Origin: an uncultured Eubacterium sp.
GTDB taxonomy: Bacteria > Bacillota > Clostridia > Oscillospirales > Acutalibacteraceae
Assembly (NCBI GenBank): GCA_910584985.1
Contig: CAJUDJ010000015.1
Coordinates: forward strand, 1-40,391
Length of the DNA stretch: 40,391 bases
Direction: 5' to 3'
Position 1 is the first letter of the stretch, and every line of letters starts with the position of its first letter. Below, piece after piece: positions 32,654 to 40,391 of this stretch. A program made the translations under genes and the position numbers. The notes below the pieces were generated by a model, which made no database searches, was not told where the DNA came from, and saw only the letters and a list, made by a program, of their open reading frames with translations.

Positions 32654-33469
32654 TTATCTCCCCAATTTTTTTTTGCTTTCTTCTGTAATCCATTTTCCCC
32701 ATTCAGAATAATATCTGGCATATAAATGAACATTGTCTGATGTTTTATCTGCATCCAGAGCACCCTGTGCATTATCAAAAAGGCTGTTTGCATCTATGCA
32801 GAATATATCACGATGGTTTGCTATTTCCGCAATTTTAGAATTTAATAAGTTTATATTCTCATTGTTGATATATTTTTCCGAATCCGATTTTGATTTTGTA
32901 ATATGCAGGTTTTTCTGAATAAACAGAATGGCTTCCGGCTGTTTTTCTTTTATGAAGGAAACCAGTTTTTTATATTCTGAAACAGTGTTGTTTATGTTAT
33001 AACCAAGTTCATTTATTCCCAGCATAAGATAGATGGTGTTATATTTTTTTCTTGAAAGTAAATCATTAAGCGAAATTTTTCCCGTGCCGGGAACAGAAAC
33101 CTTTTTTTCATATATATTATAAACACTCATTCCCACATTTGCAAAGAAATCTGAAGATAATCCGGAATATTCCATTAAACCCACCGTTCTTGAATCACCA
33201 ATAAAAAGGGCATTTTTCATATTAAGTTCCGTGTTGTCCAAAACAGGTTCGGTGTTTTTTTCAGTTTCTTTTTCAGGTGCGGTTTCTTTCTTTGTTTCTG
33301 TTTGCGTTTGTGTTTCTGTTGGCTTTTTGTCTGCTTTTGTCAGATTTGTTTCTGTTTTGGTTGAAGAAATAGAACTGTTTTCTGTTTCTTCCTTTTGCTG
33401 GGCCGAACAGGATGTAAATATACAAACGATGATAAGTGAAACTAAAATAAAAAGGATTGTTTTTTTCAT
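32654..33469 (-). CDS. SGNH-hydrolase lipoprotein (PatB/OatA-like O-acetyltransferase or esterase)
   Basis: The 271-residue product has a lipoprotein signal (IFTSC, Cys21), a Thr/Lys/Glu-rich linker to about residue 80, and an SGNH hydrolase domain. The conserved blocks are FIGDSRTVG (nucleophile S93), NVGM (G113), LGINELG (N153) and SDNVHLY (D245, H248). It would sit on the outer face of the membrane. SGNH proteins paired with MBOAT acyltransferases, as in PatA/PatB or AlgI/AlgJ, transfer acetyl groups to extracellular glycans. It lies 11 bp after the MBOAT gene and 4 bp before the sigma gene. Peptidoglycan is the favoured acceptor because of the SigV/RsiV context, but teichoic acid or another glycan is possible. 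Confidence 0.78.
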   Translation of the reverse strand: MKKTILFILVSLIIVCIFTSCSAQQKEETENSSISSTKTETNLTKADKKPTETQTQTETKKETAPEKETEKNTEPVLDNTELNMKNALFIGDSRTVGLMEYSGLSSDFFANVGMSVYNIYEKKVSVPGTGKISLNDLLSRKKYNTIYLMLGINELGYNINNTVSEYKKLVSFIKEKQPEAILFIQKNLHITKSKSDSEKYINNENINLLNSKIAEIANHRDIFCIDANSLFDNAQGALDADKTSDNVHLYARYYSEWGKWITEESKKKLGR

Positions 33470-33480
33470 AATGTGTTCTC

Positions 33481-34875
33481 CTAAAATCTAAAATAAAGGA
33501 AGGGATCGTCAAATCCTTTCAGTATGCAGTAAACGACAGTTGAAAAAATCAGCAGCAGGATGATGGCAATAATGCCTTTATTCCTGATTTTTTTCAGAAT
33601 TTTATACGGAAGTCTTGTGCAGAATAAGAATCCGAAAATGATAAACGGATAATACATATTCAAGTATTTCATATAATCGTATCGGAAGGATGAAAAAACA
33701 CTCTGTCCGAAGAACGGAAAAAGCCGTGAAAAGAATTCGAAAAGCTGTGCTGTATCTTCTATTGCAAAAACTGCCCAGGTAAGCGAAATTGCAAACAGCA
33801 TATACAGATGGCCAACTGCAGGATGCCGGTTCAGAAAGTTTCCCGTTATATATTTTTCCAGCGTTATCAGTGTGAATAACAGCAGCCCCCACAATATAAA
33901 ATTATAACCTGCACCGTGCCATATGCCTGTAAGCAGCCATACGGCAAGAAGATTTAAAACCGTGCGGCATTTTCCTTTTCTATTGCCGCCAAGCGGAATA
34001 TAAATGTATTCCCGAAACCATGAACCAAGGGTAATATGCCATCTTCTCCAGAATTCCGTCATGCTTCGGCTTAAATAGGGAAAATCAAAGTTTTTCGGTA
34101 TTTTGAAGCCGAGCATTTCCCCAAGCCCGATTGCCATAACGGAATAACCGAAGAAATCAAGATAAATCTGAATGGAAAAGGCAATCAGACCCATCCATGC
34201 AAGCGGGGTGGAAATGCTGTCGTATCCTATTGTTTTTAAATCTGCCCAGAGCTTTCCAAGCGGATTTGCCAGCAGAACCTTAAGCCCCAGACCGAAGATA
34301 AAAGTGCCTGCCCCTTTTAAGATTTCCTGCGGCTTTGGGTTTCTTTGCCCCAGATTTTCGGAAATATCGCTGTATTTAATGATAGGCCCTGCAATCAGCT
34401 GTTCAAACATTGAAATATAAATGCTGAATTTCAGCAGGCTTCGTTCGGCTTTGATTTTTCCTTTATATACATCGGCAATATAAGAAATTCCCTGAAAGGT
34501 GTAAAAGGAAATGCCTATCGGAAGCACAATATTAAGCTGTATATTTAATTCGGGAAACAGCTTCTGTGCTTCAAAAATTATAAAAGGGAAGTATTTAAAG
34601 AAGCTGAGATTTAAAATATTTATCAGGATACCTGCTGTAAGAATAAGCTTTTTTTGTTTTTGGTTTTTTTCTATGAAAAGAGCTGTCAAATAATCGGTGA
34701 TTATGCTTAATACAAATACGGCAATATGAAGCGGATAGTGAAAAGCGCCTGCAATATAAAATGCTGCACTTGCGAACAGAAGGATGATATTTCTGAATTT
34801 TACGGGTGCTGCATAATATGCAGTGAAAAAAACAGGCATGAAAATAAATAAGAATTGAATGCTGCTGAAAACCAT
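33481..34875 (-). CDS. MBOAT-family membrane O-acyltransferase (PatA/AlgI-like)
   Basis: A 464-residue polytopic membrane enzyme of the MBOAT family that passes acetyl groups from the cytoplasm to an extracellular acceptor. Diagnostic segments are FQGISYIADVYKG (128-140), YLDFFGYSVMAIGLGEMLGF, RSMTEFWRRWHITLGSWFRE (270-289, H280), YIPLGGNRKG and WLLTGIWHGAGYNFILWG, where H320 is the conserved catalytic His. The layout is that of AlgI/PatA rather than DltB, and no dltA, dltC or dltD is present. It is the first gene of the operon that continues with the SGNH lipoprotein, sigma and anti-sigma genes. An ECF-like promoter precedes it. Confidence 0.87.
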   Translation of the reverse strand: MVFSSIQFLFIFMPVFFTAYYAAPVKFRNIILLFASAAFYIAGAFHYPLHIAVFVLSIITDYLTALFIEKNQKQKKLILTAGILINILNLSFFKYFPFIIFEAQKLFPELNIQLNIVLPIGISFYTFQGISYIADVYKGKIKAERSLLKFSIYISMFEQLIAGPIIKYSDISENLGQRNPKPQEILKGAGTFIFGLGLKVLLANPLGKLWADLKTIGYDSISTPLAWMGLIAFSIQIYLDFFGYSVMAIGLGEMLGFKIPKNFDFPYLSRSMTEFWRRWHITLGSWFREYIYIPLGGNRKGKCRTVLNLLAVWLLTGIWHGAGYNFILWGLLLFTLITLEKYITGNFLNRHPAVGHLYMLFAISLTWAVFAIEDTAQLFEFFSRLFPFFGQSVFSSFRYDYMKYLNMYYPFIIFGFLFCTRLPYKILKKIRNKGIIAIILLLIFSTVVYCILKGFDDPFLYFRF

Positions 34876-34909
34876 TTTTCTTCCCTTTCCGTGTTTCTCA
34901 TAATTACAG

Positions 34910-34936
34910 ACGAATCAAAACAGGAAAAGGGGACAA
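34910..34936 (-). promoter_or_regulatory. ECF-type promoter of the acyltransferase/SigV operon
   Basis: On the minus strand TTGTCCCC begins at 34936 and TTTTGATTCGTC ends near 34909. TTGT and the final CGT span 27 bases, exactly as in TTGTAACC...TTTTGATTCGT upstream of the sigma gene at 22232. About 28 bases of leader with GGAAAGGGAAG precede ATG 34875. Confidence 0.6.
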
Positions 34937-34954
34937 TTTTTTTGTATTTTCGGC

Positions 34955-34990
34955 AAAAAAATAAAAGCCCCAAAGGACTTTTATTTTTTT
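34955..34990 (-). terminator. Terminator of the signal peptidase operon
   Basis: AAAAAAATAAAAG (34955-34967) pairs with CTTTTATTTTTTT (34978-34990). On the minus strand it follows the lepB stop codon and ends in seven T residues, separating this operon from the acyltransferase operon. Confidence 0.85.
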
Positions 34991-34996
34991 AATATA

Positions 34997-35959
34997 TTAA
35001 TTGAATTTTTCAAATTTCGGATAATATTTAAAAATAACCTTTCCTAAAATTTTATCCTCGGCAACATATTTATTGGTCCACATCCGGGAATCCATTGAAT
35101 TGTTGATATTATCGCCGATTACAAAATAAAGATTTTCCGAAACGGTATATTTTCCGTCTTTCTTATCACAGTATTTATTAAGGAAAGCTGTGTTGCCGAC
35201 TTTTATTCCGTTTCCTGCATAGCAATAACTTCCGTCTGTAACGATTTCCTCACCCTTCTTGGGAATATAAAACGGGCCTGAACTGCCGTAAGGCTTTTCA
35301 TCGGGATTCACAAAGCTGTCTTCTGCCTTAAATATTTCCCCGTTTGATTTTGTTATAAAAACCTCGCCGTCAGAAACAGTAACAACTTCGCCCGGCATAC
35401 CAATTACCCTTTTAACAAATTTGGTTTTTTCATTATCGGGATAACTGAACATAATAATGTCATATCTTTCAGGGCTGTCTGAATGATAGGCAAGACGGCT
35501 TGCAATAATTCGGTCTTTTTCTTTAATGGTGGGAATCATAGAACCTGTGGGAACAACGGCATTTGCAAGAATAAAGGTTTTGATTACTACGGCAATAGCG
35601 GCAGCAATAACAATTGGAATAAAGAAATCTATCGTTTCTCTGAGCTTGCTTTTCTTTGCCTTCTCTTTTTTGCTTTTCTTATGGTTCTTGTTTTTCTTTT
35701 TCTTTTCTTCAGCTGTATTGTTTTCCTCAGTTTTTTTATTTTCGGAAACCGAATCCGAATCAGAATTAGAAACAGGCGCAGGCACAGACGGTATCTCCGG
35801 AGCAGAAACGGGATGTTCATCCGTAAGCCTATCCAGTCTGCTTGTTGCACTTGTTTCCATATCAATTCCCGTATCAAAATATTTGGCATTGCACTGAGGG
35901 CACACAAGGAGATCCCCGTCCTCTAAAAGTGTAGTGCAGCCGCATTTTTTACAAATCAT
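34997..35959 (-). CDS. lepB: Signal peptidase I with N-terminal zinc ribbon
   Basis: A 320-residue protein in three parts. Residues 1-28 are a zinc ribbon (C3, C6, C20, C23). Residues 30-105 are a polar linker ending in a very basic stretch (EEKKKKNKNHKKSKKEKAKK). The rest is signal peptidase I: one transmembrane helix (about 111-131), nucleophile S140 (PTGSMIPT), general base K183 (KFVKRVIGMPGE) and the GDNINNSMDSR box. The catalytic part should face outward and cut signal peptides; the ribbon stays inside, an unusual addition. The start codon directly follows the glycosidase stop (TAAATG), with GAGG upstream. It is the last gene of a three-gene operon next to the SigV/RsiV operon. Confidence 0.9.
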   Translation of the reverse strand: MICKKCGCTTLLEDGDLLVCPQCNAKYFDTGIDMETSATSRLDRLTDEHPVSAPEIPSVPAPVSNSDSDSVSENKKTEENNTAEEKKKKNKNHKKSKKEKAKKSKLRETIDFFIPIVIAAAIAVVIKTFILANAVVPTGSMIPTIKEKDRIIASRLAYHSDSPERYDIIMFSYPDNEKTKFVKRVIGMPGEVVTVSDGEVFITKSNGEIFKAEDSFVNPDEKPYGSSGPFYIPKKGEEIVTDGSYCYAGNGIKVGNTAFLNKYCDKKDGKYTVSENLYFVIGDNINNSMDSRMWTNKYVAEDKILGKVIFKYYPKFEKFN

Positions 35960-38308
35960 TTACTTTGCCTCTTTTCTTTGCTTTTTCTTTCTTTTCAGTA
36001 TATCCGAAAGAGTAATAATCTGATTGTACGGTGTGGCTGAATTTGTTATCTTGAAATTATCGGCCCGGCTCATCAGTTCTGTGGATATATTGGCCTTGGC
36101 ACGCACACTGTAGCCCGAACAGTCAAGAAAATTATCAATATAAATTTTAAGCATTTTATTTTTTTCGCGCACAAGGGTTATTTTATGATGTGTGCCGCTG
36201 ATTATGCTTTCCGATTTAAGCTGAAGAATACCCACATTTGCATTTATTTTTCCTTTTTCAATGCTTATCATAATATCGTTGTTCTGGCATATCAGGCCGT
36301 CTTTTCCGTCATAATCAAAGCTGATTGTGAAATCGTTTCCGAATCTGTCATCTGAATAACGGTTATCGGTTTTGCCGAACTGCACAATTTTGATTTCAAA
36401 CGGAGCCATTGTAACATTTATTTTGTCATTATAGCTGTAAGTTTCGCTGTTGTCCGTTTCGGCCTTGTTATATACATTGAATTTTTTTACATTTCGGAGT
36501 GTTTCGGGGCAACCCATAAGCCTGTTTAATGTAAGTGTAAGCGAGGTGGTTTCGTTTGTTGGGTTGCGAAGCGCAATAATGCCTTCACCTTCTTCTGTCC
36601 ACGAAGCATAGCAGTAGATGTTATTCTGAACGGGATCACCGCCAAGAAACATTGCATTTTTCAGAATACGATGGTTTTTGCGCTGCCAGTTTATTAAATC
36701 GGATACAGTCTGCCATTTTTTATCCGTCATCATGCTTTCTGAAATGTAAAGCTCATTCAGAGCGGAGCCTCGGCATGCATTCCAGTAAAAGGCTTTTTCA
36801 AATTCCTCATCCGTGTAATCAAGATGTGCCTCATAGCCGTAAATCGGCTCATGATTATATATGCGCGAAAGCGGAAACTGAAGTTCTCTTTTTATAAGAA
36901 AATCATAATATCTTCCGTCTCTGTAGGTTATTTCGGCATCCACCTGTGCCTGACGGTTCTGCGGGTAGTTATCGGCAAAACCGATATCGCCGCTGTTTTG
37001 AAGCCATATGGAATTTACATACTGAAGCCACCATGGCGATGGGTTTACATAACAGGTCATATTAATCCAAAGCTTTTTGCCCTGTTTTGCTCGTGTTTTA
37101 TGAAGCGTACGGAATATTTTTATCCAGCGGTGCCACATTTCCGTAACAAGATACATTTCATGCTCGCCGCCCGTTATATGATCGTGCGATGCATCAGTGC
37201 AGGGTTTAAGGCAAAAGCCGTCCAGTTTCCAATAGCTGATATCATTTTCCTTTGTGGTTTTCACAAGGAAGTTTTCCAGATTATTCAGATATTTTTCGGA
37301 AGCAACGCATATATCATCAGACTGTGCGTTATAGTAACCAAAACCGCCTTTTTCGATTTTTTTTGCAAATTTCCGATTGAAATTATATCCGCCGCGCGGA
37401 CCGAGCCAAAGGCCGAATTCACTGCCGAATCCCTTTGCCGTATGGCTTGCATCCAGAATACCGTTTGGGAATTTGTTCTGGTTGAATGCCCAGAAATCTC
37501 CTCTGTAATTATTCCATCCGTCATCAATTACATATGTATCAAGCGGTGGTACACCGTGAGAAGAAAGCTGCTTTTCAACATTATAAAATGCTTTCTGAAT
37601 ATTGTTTGCATCAATATTCATCATTCTGTCATACCAGGTGTTATACATAAATTTTATCGGGGACGGCAGGGAAATGCTGTCTATATATTCAAAGAAAGCT
37701 TTTTTCAGATCAACAGGCAGACTGCTTTTTGCGCCGCCCATAACCGTAACGGGGCAGATAAGCCTGTCTTCTATGCTTTTGCCCACATAATATATAATCT
37801 GCCCTCTGCCGTAATCAATTATATTTTTTGTGGCAGGAAATTCACAGCCGAAAAACAGACTGTCAATATAAAAAGGCTGGCCGAGATTGGAGTAGTATTC
37901 ATCAATTTCACTTTCACCGCCGCAAACGGTAAAAGAGGAAGAAGAATTGATAATTCCTATATTCTCAAGCGCTATATAATCAATCACCTTGGGTTCGCTC
38001 TGTTTAATTGCAAGCTGTTTTTCAATGGTAAGCCCGTTCTTTGAAACACGGCAGCTCATTGTAACGCTTGTGCCCATGGTTTCTTTAAATCGGAAAAACA
38101 GTCTGCCGTCTTTCTCGGCAGATTCAATAACTGCAAGCCCTTTTGATGTAAATTCACTTCCGTCTGCAAATTTTACGGCAAATTCGGAACCGTTTCCGTC
38201 CGGAATAAACTGCATTCCGGATTCCGTGTTGATAATCTGCGAAGCAAAAAGGCTTCCTTCATTCACATAAAATTCCCTTTTCAGGTTTTTGCTTTCAAGT
38301 TTAAACAT
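35960..38308 (-). CDS. Clan GH-D (GH36-like) alpha-galactosidase-type glycosidase
   Basis: A 782-residue cytoplasmic enzyme. A beta-sandwich occupies about residues 1-200, then a TIM barrel with YVIDDGWNNYRGD (259-271), FGLWLGPRGGYNF and the nucleophile motif YWKLDGF (D363), typical of clan GH-D retaining alpha-galactosidases. D441 (NSGDIGF) is a candidate acid/base. The stretch SRIYNHEPIYGYEAH also recalls related alpha-N-acetylgalactosaminidase groups, so the sugar is uncertain. After a small beta domain, the C-terminal 130 residues look like a LamG/concanavalin-type sugar-binding module, and the protein ends in a basic tail. There is no signal peptide. AAGGA precedes ATG at 38308, which is 1 bp past the stop of the TSCPD gene. 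Confidence 0.75.
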   Translation of the reverse strand: MFKLESKNLKREFYVNEGSLFASQIINTESGMQFIPDGNGSEFAVKFADGSEFTSKGLAVIESAEKDGRLFFRFKETMGTSVTMSCRVSKNGLTIEKQLAIKQSEPKVIDYIALENIGIINSSSSFTVCGGESEIDEYYSNLGQPFYIDSLFFGCEFPATKNIIDYGRGQIIYYVGKSIEDRLICPVTVMGGAKSSLPVDLKKAFFEYIDSISLPSPIKFMYNTWYDRMMNIDANNIQKAFYNVEKQLSSHGVPPLDTYVIDDGWNNYRGDFWAFNQNKFPNGILDASHTAKGFGSEFGLWLGPRGGYNFNRKFAKKIEKGGFGYYNAQSDDICVASEKYLNNLENFLVKTTKENDISYWKLDGFCLKPCTDASHDHITGGEHEMYLVTEMWHRWIKIFRTLHKTRAKQGKKLWINMTCYVNPSPWWLQYVNSIWLQNSGDIGFADNYPQNRQAQVDAEITYRDGRYYDFLIKRELQFPLSRIYNHEPIYGYEAHLDYTDEEFEKAFYWNACRGSALNELYISESMMTDKKWQTVSDLINWQRKNHRILKNAMFLGGDPVQNNIYCYASWTEEGEGIIALRNPTNETTSLTLTLNRLMGCPETLRNVKKFNVYNKAETDNSETYSYNDKINVTMAPFEIKIVQFGKTDNRYSDDRFGNDFTISFDYDGKDGLICQNNDIMISIEKGKINANVGILQLKSESIISGTHHKITLVREKNKMLKIYIDNFLDCSGYSVRAKANISTELMSRADNFKITNSATPYNQIITLSDILKRKKKQRKEAK

Positions 38309-38309
38309 A

Positions 38310-38564
38310 TCAGAAATTTTCCTTTACTTCTTTTAATGCAGCGGCAAGCTGGTCCGGGCATGAGGTTGCTTTGAAGCCGCACTTTATTCCGCTCAGCTTC
38401 GCAATAACATCATCTATATGCATGCCGCAAACCAATTTTGAAATTCCCTGCAGATTTCCGTGGCAGCCGCCTGTGAATTTCACGGCTGTTACAATTTCAT
38501 TTTCATCAATTTCAATATCGATTTTCTTTGAACAGGTACCGAAAGTTTTGTAGGAATAAGTCAT
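38310..38564 (-). CDS. TSCPD-domain protein (TIGR03905 type)
   Basis: An 84-residue protein consisting of one TSCPD domain (named after the motif seen here as TSCPDQL, about residues 69-75), with GTCSKKIDIEI near the start and FTGGCHGNLQGIS in the middle. The family also occurs at the end of some ribonucleotide reductases, and free copies like this are of unknown function; the conserved cysteines suggest metal binding. ATG at 38564 follows CGGAGGC; the longer reading to 38651 lacks a ribosome binding site and runs into the promoter. It is the first gene of the operon with the glycosidase and signal peptidase. Confidence 0.82.
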   Translation of the reverse strand: MTYSYKTFGTCSKKIDIEIDENEIVTAVKFTGGCHGNLQGISKLVCGMHIDDVIAKLSGIKCGFKATSCPDQLAAALKEVKENF

Positions 38565-38622
38565 TTCAAGCCTCCGAAAACTATAAATATTTATTGAATA
38601 AAAAACTAAAGTATTATTTATT

Positions 38623-38651
38623 ATTATACAATTAAAATCTTTGCAATGCAA
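38623..38651 (-). promoter_or_regulatory. Promoter of the TSCPD/glycosidase/signal peptidase operon
   Basis: On the minus strand TTGCAT (38651-38646) and TATAAT (38628-38623) are 17 bp apart, giving a leader of about 50 bases. Confidence 0.7.
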
Positions 38652-38697
38652 TATGATTTTAATTTATAAATTCTGTAATATTTTTGCATTCAGAATC

Positions 38698-38726
38698 TTG
38701 AAATATTATTTTCCGTGTGATACTAT
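38698..38726 (+). promoter_or_regulatory. Promoter of the inositol genes
   Basis: TTGAAA (38698-38703) and TACTAT (38721-38726) are 17 bp apart. A palindrome, GCACA (38742-38746) with TGTGC (38753-38757), lies just after the likely transcription start and could be an operator or a small 5' hairpin. Confidence 0.45.
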
Positions 38727-38783
38727 AAAAACGATTAAAAAGCACATTTAGTTGTGCAAATAAACAGTAAAGAGGTACAATTT

Positions 38784-39797
38784 ATGGAAAAACTTAAAGT
38801 GGGCATTATCGGCGCAGGCCGAATCGGTCAGGTGCATGCCAAATCAATTACATATCATATTCCGCAGGCAGAAATTGCAGCTGTTTCCGATATTTATGAA
38901 GACAGCGCAAAGCAACTTGCCGAAGAACTTGGAATTCCTGCCTATTACGCGGATTATCATGAGATTCTGAAAAATCCGGAAATTGATGCGGTTCTTATCT
39001 GCTCCTCAACCGATACACATGCGGATATTGCGTGTGAAGCAGCCAAGGCAGGAAAGCATATTTTCTGCGAAAAGCCGGTTGATTTGACGGTTGCAAAAAT
39101 CAAAAAGGTTATTGCCGCTGTTGACGAAGCAGGCGTAAAGCTTCAGATAGGCTTTAACAGAAGATATGATCACAATTTTGCACATATTAAAAATCTTGCA
39201 AACGAAGGAAAAATCGGTGCGCTTCAGACCATTAAAATTACAAGCCGTGATCCCGAACCGCCCCCGATTGCATATGTTAAGGTTTCCGGCGGAATTTTCT
39301 TGGATATGACGGTGCATGATTTTGATATGGCACGTTTTATCGGTGGTGAGGTTGAAGAGGTTTATGCAAATGCCACCGTTATGGTGGATCCTGCCATCGG
39401 TGAAGCAGGCGATGTGGATACTGCACTTGTAGCTCTTAAATTCAAGAGTGGTGCAATCGGCGTGATTGACAACTGCAGAAAGGCAGCCTACGGATATGAC
39501 CAGCGCCTTGAAGTGTTCGGCTCAAAGGGTCAGGCGTCCGCAGCAAACGATACGCCTACAAATGTTTCCTTTATTGATGAAAACGGCAATTGTTCGGATA
39601 AACCGCTTTATTTCTTCCTTGAAAGATATATGCAGTCGTTTACAGACGAAATGACACAGTTTATTGACTGTGTAGTAAACGACAAGCCGACACAGACAAC
39701 GGTTTATGATGGTCTTGAGGCACTTCGCCTTGGGCTTGCCGCAAAGAAATCCGTTGAAGAACACAGACCTGTTAAACTTTCCGAAATCGAGGCTTGA
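38784..39797 (+). CDS. iolG: Inositol 2-dehydrogenase
   Basis: A 337-residue Gfo/Idh/MocA oxidoreductase that oxidises myo-inositol to scyllo-inosose with NAD+. The N-terminal Rossmann motif is VGIIGAGRIGQVHA; CEKPVDLT carries the catalytic-domain Lys; and GGIFLDMTVHDFDMARFIGG contains the conserved Asp and His of the active site. ATG at 38784 has AGAGGT upstream; the reading from 38754 adds ten residues without a ribosome binding site. iolD starts 2 bp after its stop codon, so the assignment to inositol rather than another sugar is well supported. Confidence 0.9.
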   Translation: MEKLKVGIIGAGRIGQVHAKSITYHIPQAEIAAVSDIYEDSAKQLAEELGIPAYYADYHEILKNPEIDAVLICSSTDTHADIACEAAKAGKHIFCEKPVDLTVAKIKKVIAAVDEAGVKLQIGFNRRYDHNFAHIKNLANEGKIGALQTIKITSRDPEPPPIAYVKVSGGIFLDMTVHDFDMARFIGGEVEEVYANATVMVDPAIGEAGDVDTALVALKFKSGAIGVIDNCRKAAYGYDQRLEVFGSKGQASAANDTPTNVSFIDENGNCSDKPLYFFLERYMQSFTDEMTQFIDCVVNDKPTQTTVYDGLEALRLGLAAKKSVEEHRPVKLSEIEA

Positions 39798-39799
39798 TT

Positions 39800-40391
39800 A
39801 TGAAAAGAGAACGATTGACAATGGCCCAAGCGCTTGTTAAATTTCTTGACAATCAGTATGTTGAATGCGATGGGGTTGAAACAAAATTTGTTTCGGGAAT
39901 CTTCGGAATTTTCGGCCACGGCTGTGTGGTCGGTGTCGGTCAGGCACTGGAGCAGGGCGGACATAATTTGAAATTCTATCAGGGCAAGAACGAACAGAAT
40001 ATGGCACTTGCCGCTGTTGCCTATGCAAAGCAGATGGACAGAAAAGCAATTATTCCTTGTGTTTCTTCCATCGGCCCGGGTGCTACAAATATGGTTACGG
40101 CCTGTGGCTGTGCAACGGCAAACAGAATACCGCTTCTTGTTCTTCCCGGTGATACATTTGCATGCCGCCAGCCTGATCCTGTTTTGCAGCAGGCAGAATT
40201 TTTTGATAACTACGGCAGAACGGTTACGGATGCTTTTAAAGGCGTCTGCCATTATTTTGACAGAATTATCAGGCCGGAGCAGCTTATGACTGCCTGCATC
40301 AATGCAATGCGTGTGCTTACAGATCCTGCAGATACAGGTGCTGTCTGCCTTGCAATGCCGCAGGATGTGGAGGGCGAGGCTTATGATTATC
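39800..40391 (+). CDS. iolD: 3D-trihydroxycyclohexane-1,2-dione hydrolase (partial, cut by window end)
   Basis: The first 197 codons of a thiamine-diphosphate enzyme that opens the ring of the inositol catabolite trihydroxycyclohexanedione. Visible are the N-terminal TMAQALVKFLDNQYVE, FGIFGHGCVVGVGQALE, the pyrophosphate-site glutamate in YQGKNEQNMALAAVAYAK, and SSIGPGATNMVTA, all typical of IolD rather than acetolactate synthase. GAGG lies within the end of iolG, 9 bases before ATG at 39800. The reading frame is open to the right edge of the window, so the C-terminal two thirds are outside. Confidence 0.9.
   Translation, partial: MKRERLTMAQALVKFLDNQYVECDGVETKFVSGIFGIFGHGCVVGVGQALEQGGHNLKFYQGKNEQNMALAAVAYAKQMDRKAIIPCVSSIGPGATNMVTACGCATANRIPLLVLPGDTFACRQPDPVLQQAEFFDNYGRTVTDAFKGVCHYFDRIIRPEQLMTACINAMRVLTDPADTGAVCLAMPQDVEGEAYDY

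Noticed and set aside
36824..38044. Long open frame of about 406 codons on the plus strand opposite the glycosidase gene
   Set aside because: No ribosome binding site or family motif. The opposite strand encodes a clear GH-D enzyme, so this is an antisense shadow.

Overview
The window is about 40 kb of chromosome from a low-GC, anaerobic, Gram-positive bacterium of the Clostridia, most likely Oscillospiraceae/Ruminococcaceae-like. The evidence is a pyruvate:ferredoxin oxidoreductase, a free-standing Spo0A-type DNA-binding domain, ECF sigma/anti-sigma pairs, a DivIVA-like protein, AGGAGG-type ribosome binding sites, an energy-coupling-factor (ECF) vitamin transporter component and intestinal-type glycosidases. 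I see no phage, conjugative or CRISPR genes. The only mobile-element candidate is a 303-bp inverted-repeat element at 19278-19580.

Left part (1-12.3 kb). On the minus strand are a metallophosphoesterase and a glycine-zipper membrane protein. A zinc-ribbon/TM2 membrane protein is divergent from a small XRE regulator, with three operator half-sites between them. Next come a PAP2 phosphatase, a GPH-type sugar symporter, a membrane-anchored XRE regulator and a GH127 beta-L-arabinofuranosidase. A vitamin B6 module follows: a MocR regulator that has lost its PLP-anchoring lysine faces an operon of pyridoxal kinase, ECF transporter S component and a TatD-linked radical SAM protein.

Middle part (12.3-31.2 kb). 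A Wzy/O-antigen-ligase-like membrane protein sits with a DivIVA-like coiled-coil protein. Two tandem membrane-anchored parvulin foldases follow, then a tiny coiled-coil protein overlapping an orphan class I fumarase beta subunit. After these lie the inverted-repeat element, a frameshifted lipoprotein gene, the Spo0A-C protein, tRNA-Arg(CCG), a membrane-embedded M28 peptidase, a first ECF sigma/anti-sigma pair, an acidic protein, an aldose epimerase with NAD synthetase, and nifJ with a cysteine-rich DUF6485-type protein.

Right part (31.2-40.4 kb). The most striking locus is a four-gene minus-strand operon: an MBOAT acyltransferase, an SGNH-hydrolase lipoprotein, a SigV-like sigma factor and an RsiV-like anti-sigma factor. 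I read it as a self-contained lysozyme-sensing and peptidoglycan O-acetylation switch. Its promoter shares an ECF-type motif, with identical spacing, with the promoter of the other sigma operon 12 kb away. Directly upstream is a second minus-strand operon of a TSCPD protein, a clan GH-D glycosidase and a signal peptidase I fused to an N-terminal zinc ribbon. Signal peptidase is the known site-1 protease of RsiV in Bacillus subtilis, so this neighbourhood may be functional. The window ends in an inositol catabolic operon (iolG, partial iolD).

All functions are read from sequence motifs by eye. No database search was possible.
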